From: Neurospora crassa OR74A
Lineage: Eukaryota > Ascomycota > Sordariomycetes > Sordariales > Sordariaceae
Reading direction: 5' to 3'
Length of the DNA: 64,000 nt
Assembly (NCBI RefSeq): GCF_000182925.2
Contig: NC_026501.1
Location: 5,187,917-5,251,916, forward strand
Shown here: piece by piece, positions 1 through 11,511 of the stretch
How positions within the stretch are numbered: position 1 is the stretch's first letter
Layout: each line of letters starts with the position of its first letter
Program-made: the position numbers and the translations under genes
Notes under the pieces: model-generated
Databases searched by the model: none
What the model saw: only the letters and a program-made list of their open reading frames with translations
Told to the model about the DNA's origin: nothing

Positions 1-2
1 CA

Positions 3-992
3 AGCTTTATCGCAAGCACCAGAAACAAGACACGGAAGCTCGTGCCCACTAAAGCAGGCCCGCGCTCTCTTGTGGCTCAAGGTAAGGTATCCTCCATGTT
101 CCATAATCAATACAGGCCAAGCATGGAAGGAATTAAGCTTTCGGTGGATGATATGCAAGCGATCCTCAACAAGAAAAGCCAGAATCCACAGAAAACACCT
201 CAGGCCACGCCATCGCAACTCATCCACCAACTGGCCCTTGACATTGAAGCCGAAATCCCTGAGACTTCAGTCGATTATCTTGCAATGCACAGACAGTGCT
301 GGGACTTTTTGCGCAGTCTCGAAAGCGCCGTGGACCCGTACTTTCGCCGGGTCGCCGGGCCGGGTTGGATAGAGAGGGAGCATCAGCTTCCCTTCGTGGT
401 GGGCTACATATTCTCTACGGTGCTCGACCCCGTGGGAGGAGAAAGCAAGATGACAGAGTTTCTGGTCCTTGCCTCCAAAGTGTACAAAGAGGTGGTTGCA
501 CCCTATCGTAAGGACGTGACTTTTCACCTCGAAACTATTCAGGACTACGACAAAATGCTTTCTCACCCCGAAGACAGATTTCTGGGACCTATGCTGAATG
601 AGTTATCTCTTGAAGAACCAGAAGATGAGGAATGGGTCGATTCGGAATTTGAAGAGTGGATGGAAGAGGATAGAGAAATAGACGCCATGTGCCGAAAGTT
701 CGACCCGTTATGGGACGAACCGGAAGATCGAAGCGGGGCTGACTTCCGACCCAACGATCCCCCTCTTGACCCCCGTCTCCGAGAGGGATTCGGCCCGGGG
801 GAATCGTTCAGAGATTCATACGCCGAGCCTGGCGAGCCTGTTACGATGAGCCTGGAAGCCATGCAGCGGTGGATGAGAGTTTCGAGGGCATTGGAACGGA
901 AGCCCAGTGCGGTCTCGCAAAAAGATGCAGAGTGGTTGCGACTTGTCCTGAGGAGCCCTGAATTCCAGAACACGAGGCAAAGAGCTGATTGA
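3..992 (+). CDS. Uncharacterised acidic protein, 5' end uncertain (may continue left of window)
   Basis: The frame is open from the left edge to the TGA at 990-992. The first in-frame ATG is at 96, but coding-looking sequence precedes it, so this is probably the last exon of a gene that starts outside the window. The product is mostly soluble. A predicted helical part (roughly 30-150 codons in) contains the segment QLPFVVGYIF after an aromatic/charged stretch. It is followed by a strongly acidic region with EEPEDEEWVDSEFEEWMEED and a Pro/Asp-rich segment. The layout weakly recalls the C-terminal part of fungal proteins with a DUF6604-type N-terminal domain, but that is from memory and not secure. 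I see no catalytic motif, signal peptide or membrane segment. A GTAAGG donor-like site at 82 would give an intron of only 34 nt to the first acceptor, too short to accept. Function unknown. Confidence 0.5.
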   Translation, partial: SFIASTRNKTRKLVPTKAGPRSLVAQGKVSSMFHNQYRPSMEGIKLSVDDMQAILNKKSQNPQKTPQATPSQLIHQLALDIEAEIPETSVDYLAMHRQCWDFLRSLESAVDPYFRRVAGPGWIEREHQLPFVVGYIFSTVLDPVGGESKMTEFLVLASKVYKEVVAPYRKDVTFHLETIQDYDKMLSHPEDRFLGPMLNELSLEEPEDEEWVDSEFEEWMEEDREIDAMCRKFDPLWDEPEDRSGADFRPNDPPLDPRLREGFGPGESFRDSYAEPGEPVTMSLEAMQRWMRVSRALERKPSAVSQKDAEWLRLVLRSPEFQNTRQRAD

Positions 993-1816
993 GAACGTCA
1001 CGCATGAGTCCAGCAAGATGCCGGCAGGCTTTAAATTAGACCACGGCGAGCCAGCTTGTTTCATAATGAGAACATGGCAATATCTGAACTGCTCTCACAG
1101 TTGATCATGAATTGGGCTACAGCACCCGAACCAGCACCTGTTGAGTGGTTCGTATCAGGACAGCATCAGGAGGTCAAACATGCCTATATTCTACATACTC
1201 TAAATTGGGAGACTACTCGGGTCGTCGGAGCGTCTTTGGATACGTCAACTCATCGTTCATACTTAACATGAATCTTTCCGCAAGGGAAAGCCCAGGCAAG
1301 GTCGGGGATAGTGGGAAATACACGCATTACATGGGAGAACGTAGCAAATGTAAGTATGTGAAGAAAACAAGGGTCGGAACCATGTACATTGAGGTTATAT
1401 ATGCACTTGCTTCATGGTCTGTAGTAGTCAATCCAACAATCCGGTTCTTTTTTTTTTTTTCTTCCTTTTTTTTTTTTTTTTTCTCCTGGTATGTGTCCAA
1501 CATCTGATACTAAGGTAATGATCAAGTTTGCGCGCGAACGCGACGAAGGCTTTTACCATTTGGAGTCCACGGAGCTGCAAAGCTTTACCAATGTCCGAGA
1601 GGCCCACGTGGTCTGTCTGGATGGTTTAGAATACTTGAATGGAGCGGAGGAGACCGGTTTACCTTGTAGCATGGAAAAGGTTTCGCTGGTTGATGAGCAA
1701 ACTGGCAAGATGGAGACATCCTTTTAGATTAATGCCAGATGGGACTAGATACAGGCTGTGAACTTTAGAAGGGAGGGAGCGCGCACCAATCCTGACACTG
1801 ATGCGCCGTTGGTAGC
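993..1816. other. Intergenic, no supported gene
   Basis: This stretch holds short open frames without recognisable similarity. It also has a T-rich run at 1448-1482 (T13, a short C/T break, T17). A frame at about 1491-1727 has ordinary composition but no motif and no clear ATG context. Nothing else is seen. Confidence 0.5.
1445..1482. repeat. Poly-T homopolymer tract
   Basis: Two T runs of 13 and 17 bases are separated by CTTCC. Tracts like this are common between fungal genes and are prone to length error in assemblies. Confidence 0.9.
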
Positions 1817-2068
1817 GTGGCTTCCACCAGGGTGGTTTTGAGGGACGGGAGGAGTGGGATGATTACTGCGGAAATTGGTGAGGGTTTGAGAATCCGCACC
1901 ACACTCTCGGGCAACGCTGTCCTGCCTGCGAACCGCAAGAACTTCAACTACATCGTTGCTTTTGTCCAACAGCGCGGGCTCGATGGAGTCGATTTCGATG
2001 AGAACCAAGACCTTTTTGCCTCAACTCTCAACCACATTGAAATCCTTTATATTAGGTTCCAATCATAA
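1817..2068 (+). pseudogene. Fragment of a GH18 (class V chitinase-like) catalytic domain
   Basis: A short open frame contains, at about 1898-2002, a stretch that fits the core of glycoside hydrolase family 18. An ANRKNF segment is followed about ten residues later by FVQQRGLDGVDFDEN. In GH18 the corresponding motif is DGxDxDWE, whose last Glu is the catalytic acid. Here the Trp between the last Asp and the Glu is missing, and the sequence after the motif no longer resembles a chitinase. The beta-strand with SxGG expected upstream is not recognisable, and no complete domain can be assembled around it. I read this as a decayed remnant of a chitinase-like host gene rather than an active enzyme. 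A short exon of a strongly divergent gene is less likely. No promoter or start can be assigned. Confidence 0.45.
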
Positions 2069-2413
2069 TGTTAAGACAGGAGGAACAGCTGGAGATGCGG
2101 GGACTGAGTTCTTGGATTGAAGCAGTCGTTGTTCAGGGGCTGATGGTCAATGTAAACAAAAAGAGTACAATAGTACTTCCTTAAGGCTTCCAGGTTGTGT
2201 TCCGCTTGCGCCAGTGCGCCTGCTGCCAAGCCTGCATTTCATCACCTACCTGCATGAGCTAAAGAGCTATCCACCTTATCCATTATCGCAGCGTCTCGAA
2301 CGCGCTGCAACACCTTCCGAACCGCGCAACACCAACGGCATTGCCCCAAAAACATCATCAGACTTCACACATAACAAGCGACCCGTAACCGGATTGGAGT
2401 TGGTGTACTTGCA
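2069..2413. promoter_or_regulatory. Upstream region of EAF6
   Basis: This is non-coding sequence between the chitinase-like fragment and the EAF6 start codon. It presumably contains the EAF6 promoter and 5' leader. No convincing TATA box is seen. Confidence 0.3.
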
Positions 2414-3241
2414 ATGATGGATAACTCGGGTCCCAAAATGGGCGCGGCAGACGGCGCAGCTGGTATCCCATACTACGAAAAGCAGCGACAGCATCTAAAA
2501 GAGCTGCTGAACAAGAAGAAGCTTTTGGAAAAACGTCTGGTAGGACTGCCGTCGGTCACAGCCACGAGCGTCGGACTCGCCCGCTGATCAAGAACAAAAC
2601 AACAGCTTGCGCAAGAAGAATCCATCTACCAAAAAGAAACCGAGTATCTCGAAAACACGCCAGCGGGCAACATCATTACGGGCTTCGACAACTACACCAA
2701 AGGCACCGCCAACGTCGCAGCACAGCGCAGGAAGACGGGATTGACAGACGCGAACCGTGTCTTCTCCAGGAGTTCGATATCGTATAATCCGGCGGCTGTG
2801 CGTCGTTCTGTATTCTCTTCCCTCCTCCTATACCCTTCCACCCAGACAGACGGTTTCCCGTCCACTATCACCGTCCTCTTCCTCTCGTTCGCATCCTGCC
2901 GTATTGCAATCCACTCTTCACACTTTGAACACTTCTGATGAGGGTGGTCATCACGAGAGAACTCTGCCTTGCTAACTAGTTTGGAAAATCCACAGCAACA
3001 AGATTCACAAACACCAGCCTCTTCGGCCCCGGCTTCCCACGCGCCGACGCCGGTGTCTACATCGTTCAATAACAAGGACGGCGCATCGAGTGCGCCCACG
3101 CCCACTTCGGCCACGGCCGGTAAGGCGAACTCCAAGAAGAAAAAAGCGGCGACGTCAGGTGGTGCGGGCGTTGAAGATAGCGAGACGGATTCGAGAGAGA
3201 CAAAGAAGGCGAGGACGAACTTTGGGGCTGTTCGCAAGTAA
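2414..3241 (+). CDS. EAF6: Chromatin modification-related protein Eaf6 (NuA4 subunit)
   Basis: This is a predicted subunit of the NuA4 histone acetyltransferase complex in the nucleus. Proposed exons are 2414-2539, 2606-2797 and 2996-3241, giving 187 residues. Exon 1 encodes the start of a coiled coil (YYEKQRQHLKELL...KKLLEKRL). Exon 2 continues with LAQEESIYQKETEYLE and the family signature TPAGNIITGFDNYTKG, followed by RRKTGLTDANRVFSRSSISY. Exon 3 is a low-complexity Ser/Thr/Ala/Pro and lysine-rich tail ending in RTNFGAVRK. All three exons join in phase 0. The second intron (198 nt) uses a GTGCGT donor and a GCTAAC branch about 20 nt before the acceptor. Two tandem ATGs open the frame; I chose the first. 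The length suits Eaf6 proteins of filamentous fungi. Identity is well supported by the coiled coil plus GFDNYTKG; the exact second donor is less certain. Confidence 0.88.
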
Positions 3242-4974
3242 ATCTGTTGTGATTGGGTTTCTGAGCGTGAGGGTTTCTCGATCCTGCATAGGAGGCAGTA
3301 TTGGATGGTACATGGCGTTTTTTGGTTGCTTGGATGGATTGAATGGATTAAGCAGAGCGCGGCGTTTGGGGACGGGCATTGATATCAATTTTATTCGGTA
3401 TTCGAGATAAGCCATCAAGACAGCGAGTTCATGATCTGTTGGTAGCTGATGATCTGTCAAATCTACTTTTTTTTTTTTTTAAAGGAAGCGAGCTTAAAAA
3501 CGGGAGCTGGAGTTTGGACAGCATCGCATATGGTACTGTAGCATCCCTCAATCTGCAGATTCTGTCTCCCAAGCCTAGAGTAGATGCGTTGTCCACGAAC
3601 CCTCGCAATCTCACTATTACGTCCCGGTAGAGTAGGTTTCCAGGGAAAGCTAGTGAGATCTTCTGACCAAGTTGAGATGATGACATTTGATATGGCAACA
3701 TTGCACACTTGATGTCGAGATCGTGAGGTCTTCCATGCGAGCTGAGTGCAAGTGCCAGAAGTTGAGTCGCCTGCCAACTGCCAGTATGTGAGTTGTTAGT
3801 CCTGACGGGACGGCGGGCTGCGGCGGGCTTGGGTGGGGTGGCGCCCACTCTGCTCTCTTATTGGTTAGACTGAGACGGCCCACAGAAAATTGCAGTCCAT
3901 GAAAATTTGCAGGTGCGCACAGACCGGGTGCGGCACCTCCCAGGAGGGTATAAAGGATGGTCCTCCCTCCCTCCTTTCCATTTTTCTTTTTCTTTTTTTT
4001 TCTTCATGTCGACAATACTTCAGTAAGCCCCCCCCTACCTTGAGATTTGGGGAGATGCACTCTTTAACGCATGACACTAACCACACCGCACTTTACAGGA
4101 GAATCATTTCTATAGTATTTGTCCTCTTTTGTGTTCCCTAAAGGAGCCACAGATCCCACCGCGGTTGATGATCAATATCCTCGGCGCCCAACAGTGAGGT
4201 CCTTATTTACTCTCGCTCTGCCTGCAAAGGTGGCGGTCGCTTCACGGCGATTGTATAGAGAGTGGCGATGATCTGTACCCCGATTTCCAGAGGTCTGCCT
4301 TCGGGCGCTTTGGCGGGGTGGGTGTCGATGGAAGTCTGACGCGCTTCCATCAAACTTTTTTTCATTGCGACTTTTGGGCTTCGGCTCTGGGCGTGAAGAA
4401 GAATTTACCTATGCATTTGAACATGGCGTCAAGACGCGCTTGTTGTTCCTTCGTTGCTTCGCGTCTATCTGCAATTGAGTTTCTTCCTGCATCCTTGGTT
4501 GCTAGAACCCACTGGCTGCCCCTGCTGCTCAATTTGGGAAGTGGTCTGCGCTGCGTCGCGTTGATCTCAATGGTCTCGTTCACTTGTGTACTTGGGGGCT
4601 TCCTGGACGTCAAGCGGTCGTGTTTCGTCGAGCGCGCCGGAACTCTACTTCCTTCTGCCAACCACGGCCCACGAAAGGGCCTTGGAAACACATTGACAAG
4701 CTTCCGGTCGGTGAAGTTCCCGATGAGAATCAGTGCAGTATGAATAAATGCACAACATGTGTATTACGTACATGACGAGCGAGGTAAACTAAGCGCTGTC
4801 AATTACACCATGGTGGGGTGGGGTCACAACTTCCCCTCGATGCCTTGGCAGCGACGGAGGCTACCCCTCACGGCGGAAACAACCCGCTTGCAACCCTCAC
4901 GGCGCCTTGTCTCTGTAGAAGCTACATCGGTGTATGCCTTATAAAGTAGCAGATGCCTAGACTTGAACGAGGGG
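3242..4974. other. Intergenic between EAF6 and DPP5
   Basis: This stretch has a T14 run near 3467-3480, a TATAAA at 3949-3954 behind a GC-rich segment, and pyrimidine-rich DNA at 3961-4004. Overlapping open frames at 4318-4743 (+) and 4362-4691 (-) show no recognisable domain, so neither is called. The region just before 4975 serves as the DPP5 promoter and leader. Confidence 0.4.
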
Positions 4975-7931
4975 ATGTGGTCGTTATTACTTCTTCACCC
5001 TTTTTGGAACTTGGTGCTTTCTTGCATCCTTCTCATATCAGCCTTTCCTGGCGCGGATGCCTCTGATATATCAATAGCAGTATCAAACATGACTCTTACA
5101 GCAACCAAGTTCACGCCCGAGGTACTGCTGACAGCGCCACGCCGTTCACCAGCTATTCCCAACGCCAAGGGCACCAAGGCGCTCTTTACAGTAAGTTGGG
5201 TTGAGTACAAGATGGATTCGCGTAACGCATAACAAAAATGTGGATGGACTACATGTGAATCTGAGAAATGGTGGGTGGGGGTTGTGTGTAAGTCCTGTCG
5301 CTGACCAGAGCCTTGACGACACAAAGGTGACCACGTACTCGTTCGAAACACACAGGAAGACTTCCCAGATCAGACTTCTGGATGTTGAGTCTGGCCAGTC
5401 AACACTCCTTGTCGATGACTTGAGCGCTAGCGAACCGACATGGATTGGCGACGACGAGTTCCTCTATCTCAAGAGTGGTGAGAAGGGCAACACCACCGTC
5501 TTGGTGGACAAGATCGCGCGCCCAGGATCTCAGTAGGAGAACCCTTCGATAATGAATAAGCTCACAATTTGCTAAACATAGCATCTAGAGCATACGAGGT
5601 CACCACGATCAAGGCCCGGATCTCGAACATCAAGATCAAAGAGCTCACAAACGGCACCGTCGCTTTTGTGTGCTCCGCTTCCGCTACCCCTGATGGACAG
5701 CTCTCCAATCCCGCCACGGCGAAGAAGCCGTATTCAAGCGCCAAGGTCTATACCAGTCTCTTTGTCCGCCATTGGGACGAGTGGCTAGGAGAGGACAAGA
5801 ACTCACTGTGGTATACTGCGTTGGAGAAGAAGAACGGTCGCTTTACGCTGACGGGCCACGGTCTTGTCAACGCCCTGGCAGGGTCGAAGCTTGAATCGCC
5901 AGTACCGCCCTTTGGAGGCACTGGTGACTTTGATATCAGCCCCACGGGATTGGTATTTGTTGCAAAGGACCCCGAGCTCAACCCTGCCCTCTACACCAAG
6001 ACCGACCTGTACTATGTTCCCCTCAAGACCTTCACCGAGGAGCAGCCACCTTCGCCCCAGATTGTCGAGACACCTGGCCTGGAAGGCTACACCAACAGTC
6101 CGGTCTTTTCACACTGTGGACGCAAGGTGGCGTTCACCCGGATGCGCAGCAAGCAATATGAATCCGACAAGCCTCGTCTGATGCTTTTACCTGATATTGG
6201 CGACCTGAGCAAGACTGAAGAATTCTTCGCAACGGATGACGGCGAAGGAGCGTGGGACTATCGCCCCGAAACTATTCTCTGGAGCGCCGATGACAAGTCG
6301 CTCTATGTGACAGCCGAGAAGAACGCCCGTGTCCACCTATGGGAGGTCCCTTCCAACCCAGCTGATGCCAGGGACACTCCCTCGGTAATCATGACCGCAG
6401 ACGGCAGCGTCAACGATATTAGACTCCTCGCTGAGGCCGATTCCTCGTCAAAGCTCCTGGTGACTAGTACCTCTCTCGTTGATAATAGCTGCTACAGCAT
6501 CGTCGATCCATCCGCCAACACCACCGATATCCTCTCGTCGAACTCTAAGCAAGGGAAGACGTTCGGTCTGTCCAGGTCGAGCATTGGCGACATCACATTC
6601 AAGGGGGCTGGTGATTACGACGTTCATGCGCTCGTGGTCCGCCCCTCGAATTTCGATGAAAAGAAAAAGTACCCCCTTTGTTTCTTGATCCACGGCGGCC
6701 CCCAGGGTGCCTGGCAAGACGGATGGAGCAACCGCTGGAACCCGGCCGTCTTTGCGGAGCAAGGCTACGTCGTGGTGAGCCCGAACCCGACAGGCAGTAC
6801 GGGTTATGGCATGGCTCTCCAAAACGGAATCAAGGGCCAGTGGGGTGGCAGGCCGTATGAGGATCTGGTCAAAGCGTTTGAGCATATTGAGGAGAACATG
6901 CCGTACGTAGATACGGACAGGGCGGTCGCATTGGGTGCTAGTTATGGTGGTTATATGATCAGTGAGCTACTCCGGGGATGTCCAAATGCGATGAAGGACC
7001 GTGGATAGGTACTAATGTCTCGATGCAAACAGATTGGATCCAAGGCCATCCTCTCGGACGCAAGTTCAAGGCACTCGTCTGTCACGACGGTGTCTTCAGC
7101 ACCCTGAATCAGTGGAGTACCGAGGAGCTTTTCTTCCCCATCCACGACTTCGAGGGAACCATTTACGATAACCGCGCCGGATACGAGAAGTGGGATCCCG
7201 CTCAGCATGTGAACGAGTGGGCCACGCCGCAATTGGTGAGTTCAACTCTTCAACAGACATCATCATTTTTTTGGTTTGCCTGGCAGTCACGCTAACCACA
7301 CATGCCTTCCAAAATAGATCATCCACAGTGAACTCGATTATCGTCTCCCCATAACCGAAGGCCTCGCGCCCTTCAACGTTCTCCAGTCCAAGGGAATTCC
7401 CAGCAAATTAGTCATGTTTCCCGATGAGAACCACGTAAGCAACATCTTCTATAAACAGATCTTCAATCGGAACTTCCGTGTAGTGGCAGTCTAGTGGCAG
7501 CCACTGCCATGATTTAATGGCAAGATCTAGATCCTTCAAAATCCCAGCAGCGGCCACCAGTCCTCCTCCTCCTCCTCCTCCTCCTCCTCCTCCTCCTCCT
7601 CCTCCTCCTCCTCCTTACGCGCTCAAGAAGTCTGGAGTTATGAAGCAAGTGAAGCAAGCGCTTTGCCTTCGCTTACCCCCAAGTACTTTCCCTCACCTCC
7701 CACAGCCCATTTCTCAATCTCAACGGGACAACAGACTCAGCGAACGAAATCGTGAATGCTAACCAACGGCGACCGAAAACCATCAAAAAGTGGGTTCTGA
7801 AGCCAGAGAATAGTCTTGTCTGGCATGAGCAAGTCCTAGCATGGATTAACAAGTACTCGGGCGTGGAGAAGGAGACGCAGGAAGTGAGAGAGATGGCCGT
7901 TGTGGAGGATAAGAGGCAGAAGCCAATGTAG
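4975..7931 (+). CDS. DPP5: Secreted dipeptidyl-peptidase V (S9C prolyl-oligopeptidase family)
   Basis: This secreted serine peptidase is expected to release X-Ala and similar N-terminal dipeptides. Exons are 4975-5190, 5327-5532, 5589-6961, 7033-7235, 7318-7434 and 7791-7931, giving 751 residues. The first ATG after the upstream non-coding region opens a signal peptide (hydrophobic core [12 protein letters not shown], cleavage near ADA/SD). Next come the APRRS...IPN segment and a beta-propeller. The alpha/beta-hydrolase domain has HGGPQGAW and GASYGGYM with nucleophile Ser592, the Asp of HSELDYRLP at 673 and the His of DENH at 705, so the triad is complete. Exon 4 begins by completing the Asn of [17 protein letters not shown], a conserved join. 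Intron 5 is unusually long (356 nt), contains a (TCC)18 array, and separates the catalytic His from the following WVLKPENS. The family is usually about 720 residues, so the length is normal. Confidence 0.93.
7561..7614. repeat. (TCC)18 microsatellite inside DPP5 intron 5
   Basis: Eighteen perfect TCC units lie within the long fifth intron of the dipeptidyl-peptidase gene. The pure polypyrimidine coding strand could be polymorphic in length. Confidence 0.97.
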
Positions 7932-9086
7932 GAAACGGCTTTGTTGTTTTGGAGAGCATGATCATGTCCATAGGTATACGAACTTATGAGGTTGGCTGGG
8001 TGGTGGTGGGTGGTAATTGTGATTTTGATTCCTTGGTTGACTGGCGAGACGTTTGGCAACAATAATGGAAGAGTACCTCGGATGTTGGAAAATAACTCTA
8101 CCTGTTAACGATGGATAAGTGGATATGCACTCTCAGAAGCTCGGAAATGTTTGGCTTTGCGGCTTTTTTCGAGATTGGATGCCGTTGTTAGCTCGAAGAA
8201 GGTGTTGCATATTCTTTTTTCTATCCTCTCTTCTCTAGCTTGAGCGTAGTGTGCTTCGTGCTTCGGCGACTCATTGCGAATGTCGCCGTTCTTGTTCTTT
8301 CCTTGCTATTTACCTTGATCAACGAAGCACCATAGTCAGTTCTCTTTTTTAGGTATCCTTTCTTAGTTTTCTTCTTTTCTTTTTTAGCACCTGAGTGTAC
8401 CGGTTGGTGGAAAAAAAAAAAAAGGTAGTTCTACACCTCAGGAAACACCGAGGGTGCCGCTTGTCGGTAAGACGAAGTGGTCTCGTATTAACTATATCTT
8501 TGGGCAGGGAACGACATGAGAAGAGGGAAGAAAGCAATGCTGTAGTCTGATGCCCTTGACGGAAGCAAATGGACGGCCCGGATCACAAGGACGATGCGAT
8601 ATTCACCAGAGGCTTCTCGTTATTTCAAATTTCACATATTAGGGCTTTTGTCCTCGTTTCCTAGCTACGTCTCAGGTGTCCGTTTCGGTCAATCCTGAAA
8701 CCTTTTAATTTGACTGTGGCAATTCATAGCCTACGACTGGGTAGTAGTCGTCTGCTTCGATAATATGGAAACTTTCCATGATGCCAGTGGGTGCAGTCAC
8801 AACACAAACACAGCGTAAGACGGGCCTTCAATCCCAAAGCGTTTTTGGCCTTAAATGATTTCATTCAATGTTCCCTTCTGCTTTTCATACAACGCAATGA
8901 AACTACCTGTATCGTACCATCCATCATTCGTTCCTGCTTTATCCATCTGAACTGTACGCTCTCGCTCCCTCCAACTTTTCCGGACACATAACCAAAACAG
9001 CAAGGGAACCCAGCAAAACACAACTAAAAGAGTATCATTTCAGACCGATGAAGATAAAGCAATCACGATGGAATGTTTCCAGTGTG

Positions 9087-9124
<38 letters not shown>

Positions 9125-9482
9125 AGAAGCGCCACAAACGCCACTTAGTCGCTGTTGAAGACAGCGACCACACAAGAGAGATATAGAATGCCGGACGAAG
9201 AGAGACAATCAACACGATGAACCAAAAAGTATAAAGGAAAGACATCATCAAGAGACAAAAAGTGAAATACAGAATAGCCGCCCCGCTTCTTCCTCTCTGT
9301 TCTCGTACTCTCATCCTCCTCTTCCTCTCCCCCCTCCATGACTGACCAACTAGACTTGACAAAGTGATATCGTAACCACCACATCAAGAGAAATGATGAT
9401 TTCTTTTTGTACAGGGTATGTGCCTCAAAAATTGGTCATAATCCTTTGACAAAACCGACACCAACTCTACAAAGTTCGGGAT
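7932..9482. other. Intergenic between convergent DPP5 and RAD21
   Basis: These are the 3' flanks of two convergent genes. The stretch contains A13 at 8411-8423 and a very long A tract at 9087-9121. No gene-like frame is supported. Confidence 0.5.
9087..9121. repeat. Poly-A tract of 35 bases
   Basis: An uninterrupted run of A lies about 360 bp beyond the RAD21 stop codon. No transposon-like sequence or target-site duplication is evident next to it, so it is recorded as a simple homopolymer. Confidence 0.95.
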
Positions 9483-11511
9483 TTAAGCCGAGGCCTCAAT
9501 TGGCTGGGCAGCGGTCTCGATCGAAGGCTGGGGCTCGTCGGGGTTGATAGGCTGTTGTTGCTGGGACTGTTGAGCCATCTCACCACCAGCCTCGCGCTCA
9601 GCCCAGTCACCCCAAAGACCGCGCTTGCCGCGGATACGGATGTGACCGCCAAGCGCGCCCTCTTTCTGCTCGACCTTGATGGCGTCCTTGGTCGCAAGCA
9701 CCAGGCACTCAAAAAACATCTTGGTGGCATCAGCCTTGGTCGTCCTGCCCTCGGGCAAAAGATCCTGGAACACAACAGCGGTCTTCTTGCGCTTATCGGC
9801 GTTGTTAGCGGCCTCAGCGCCGAAGAGATCGCGGAGAATGTGGACCGCGTGCTTGGTTCCGATCGAAACCGGACCGCTGTCGGCGGGATGCACAATGGGG
9901 GCAATGGTCTCGTCAAAATTGGGGACCGGGCTGTTGGCATTCCTTGAGCCAGGTCGCTCCTGGTCCTCATCATGGAAGACAGCGCCATCGTCGTTTGCAG
10001 CTAGTTCAATCTCCGTGCCTTCAGCCGTCTCACTCTGGTTGCCGTTGATACTCTCCGCACGGCCGACAACCGTAGATTCGTCATCGGGAAGCTCGAGGCG
10101 GGGCGACTTGCGCGTGCCGTCCTCGTCATCCACCTCCATGTCAGCAATCGCACTATCACGCTTCCTCTTCAGATCAAAGGGGCGGAAAGTGCTAAGAGAC
10201 AACATGTCCGAGAGTTCATCAGCCCAGCTATCACTCCGGTTCTCAAGCAGGACACTGCTGACAAACGCTCCGTTCTTTTGCAAGTCGAGCAAAGCCATCA
10301 GGTAGGGATCTTGGGTACCAAAAGACTGCGGCTTGAGGATGTTGTCGCGCTTCGACTGCTGCTCCTTGATCTGGGCATTCGAGAGCATGGTCTGCTCATC
10401 AGGCTGAAGAAGCTTTCTCTTCTTCGATCTCTGGGGTGCAATTATCGTGCTTGCAGTTGGGTCCTCGCCGGGTTCGTACATATCTGAGTTGTTGTGGCGG
10501 CTGTATTCCATCTCAACCTCCTTGGCGAACTCGTCATCGATGTCCGACAAGGGAGACTCGGAGATGCGAGTACGAGCCATATCCGGAGCGCCTGGGGTCG
10601 AAAGGCCTTCGGGAATTTCGGAGTGGTCCGCGACGTTGAACTGGAGGTCGTCATCGCCCATTTGAATATCTCCCTCATCATCGGCGATCCGGACGCCATC
10701 GCCGTAGTCCAAATCAAGTCCTAGTGACGGCTCGCGGGTCCCGCGCTGCTTCCCGGGCCCAGCACTCAACTCGCTAAAAATGTCGTCCTCAACAGCTCTA
10801 GCATTAGGTGCGTCTCTGCCCATTTCGATCGTCGTGTCCATAAACTTGCTTGGCCTCTCGTCAATATCCATACCGAAGTCCAGTTCCAAGCCGAGGTCGT
10901 CGTTGTTGGCGAGAGCAAGCTCTTCCTCGTCGATCATGGTGTTGTTCAGAAACTGGCTGTTGTTGAAGTCTTCCTGGAGGTTAATATCCCGCTGACTAGC
11001 ACGGACTTGCACCTTGCGAGCCATGATAGGAGCGCCAGTAACCTCTTCGATCTGTGACGCCAAATAGTCGGCGCTCGGGGGTGGCAGTAGATCAAGGTTA
11101 TCGTATGGCGTGATCTGATCGGGAAGCATGAGAGATTCACTATTTTGAACATGTAGGTTAGTGGGAATATCGTGGTTTCCGGTGGATCGGAAAGCCTGTG
11201 ACGAGTTAGCAGGCGAGCGGAACCCAAGCAAGATAAACTAGGCATACCATCTTGATCTTCATCAAGGCTTCATTACAGTCATCGAGGAGGTACCTCGCCT
11301 TGCGACTATAAATGCGAACGACACCGAGAAGCAGCTGACCGCTCAGCCGAAGAGCCAGCGGTGCATCGTTAGGGGCAATGATGGCATCGACACTGTCTTG
11401 GAGGTTGTGCTGCAAAATCTGCACTTTGGAGACTTTGCGCTCTTGGTTGGCCGAGAGCCAGGCTTTCGCCAATGGCCCGGTGGCACTGAGGAGGGTGCCC
11501 GACCAAAACAT
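9483..11511 (-). CDS. RAD21: Cohesin kleisin subunit Rad21/Scc1
   Basis: This kleisin closes the cohesin ring between Smc1 and Smc3 in sister-chromatid cohesion. Exon 1 is 11511-11248 and exon 2 is 11195-9483, giving 658 residues. The N-terminal Rad21/Rec8 domain shows MFWSGTLLSATGPLAKAWL, ALRLSGQLLLGVVRIYSRKA and YLLDDCNEALMKIKM, with the intron directly after it. The middle is long and acidic. It contains TIEMGRD (residues 210-216), which fits the separase consensus (ExxR, close to the fission-yeast sites) and predicts cleavage after Arg215. A basic RSKKRKLL follows. The C-terminal winged helix (FFECLVLATKDAIKVEQ...GHIRIRGKRGLW) binds the Smc1 head. The family identity is unambiguous, and the separase site argues for the mitotic rather than the meiotic paralogue, though Rec8 can carry such sites too. 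A final Gln-rich tail follows the winged helix. Confidence 0.95.

Noticed and set aside
4318-4743. Plus-strand frame of 141 codons, with a 109-codon frame opposite
   Set aside because: Neither has a signal peptide, a domain or clear splice context. Without RNA support they cannot be told from chance.
9087-9121. A35 tract considered as the tail of a retroposed element
   Set aside because: No target-site duplication or LINE/SINE-like body lies next to it; other long homopolymers in the window suggest simple slippage.
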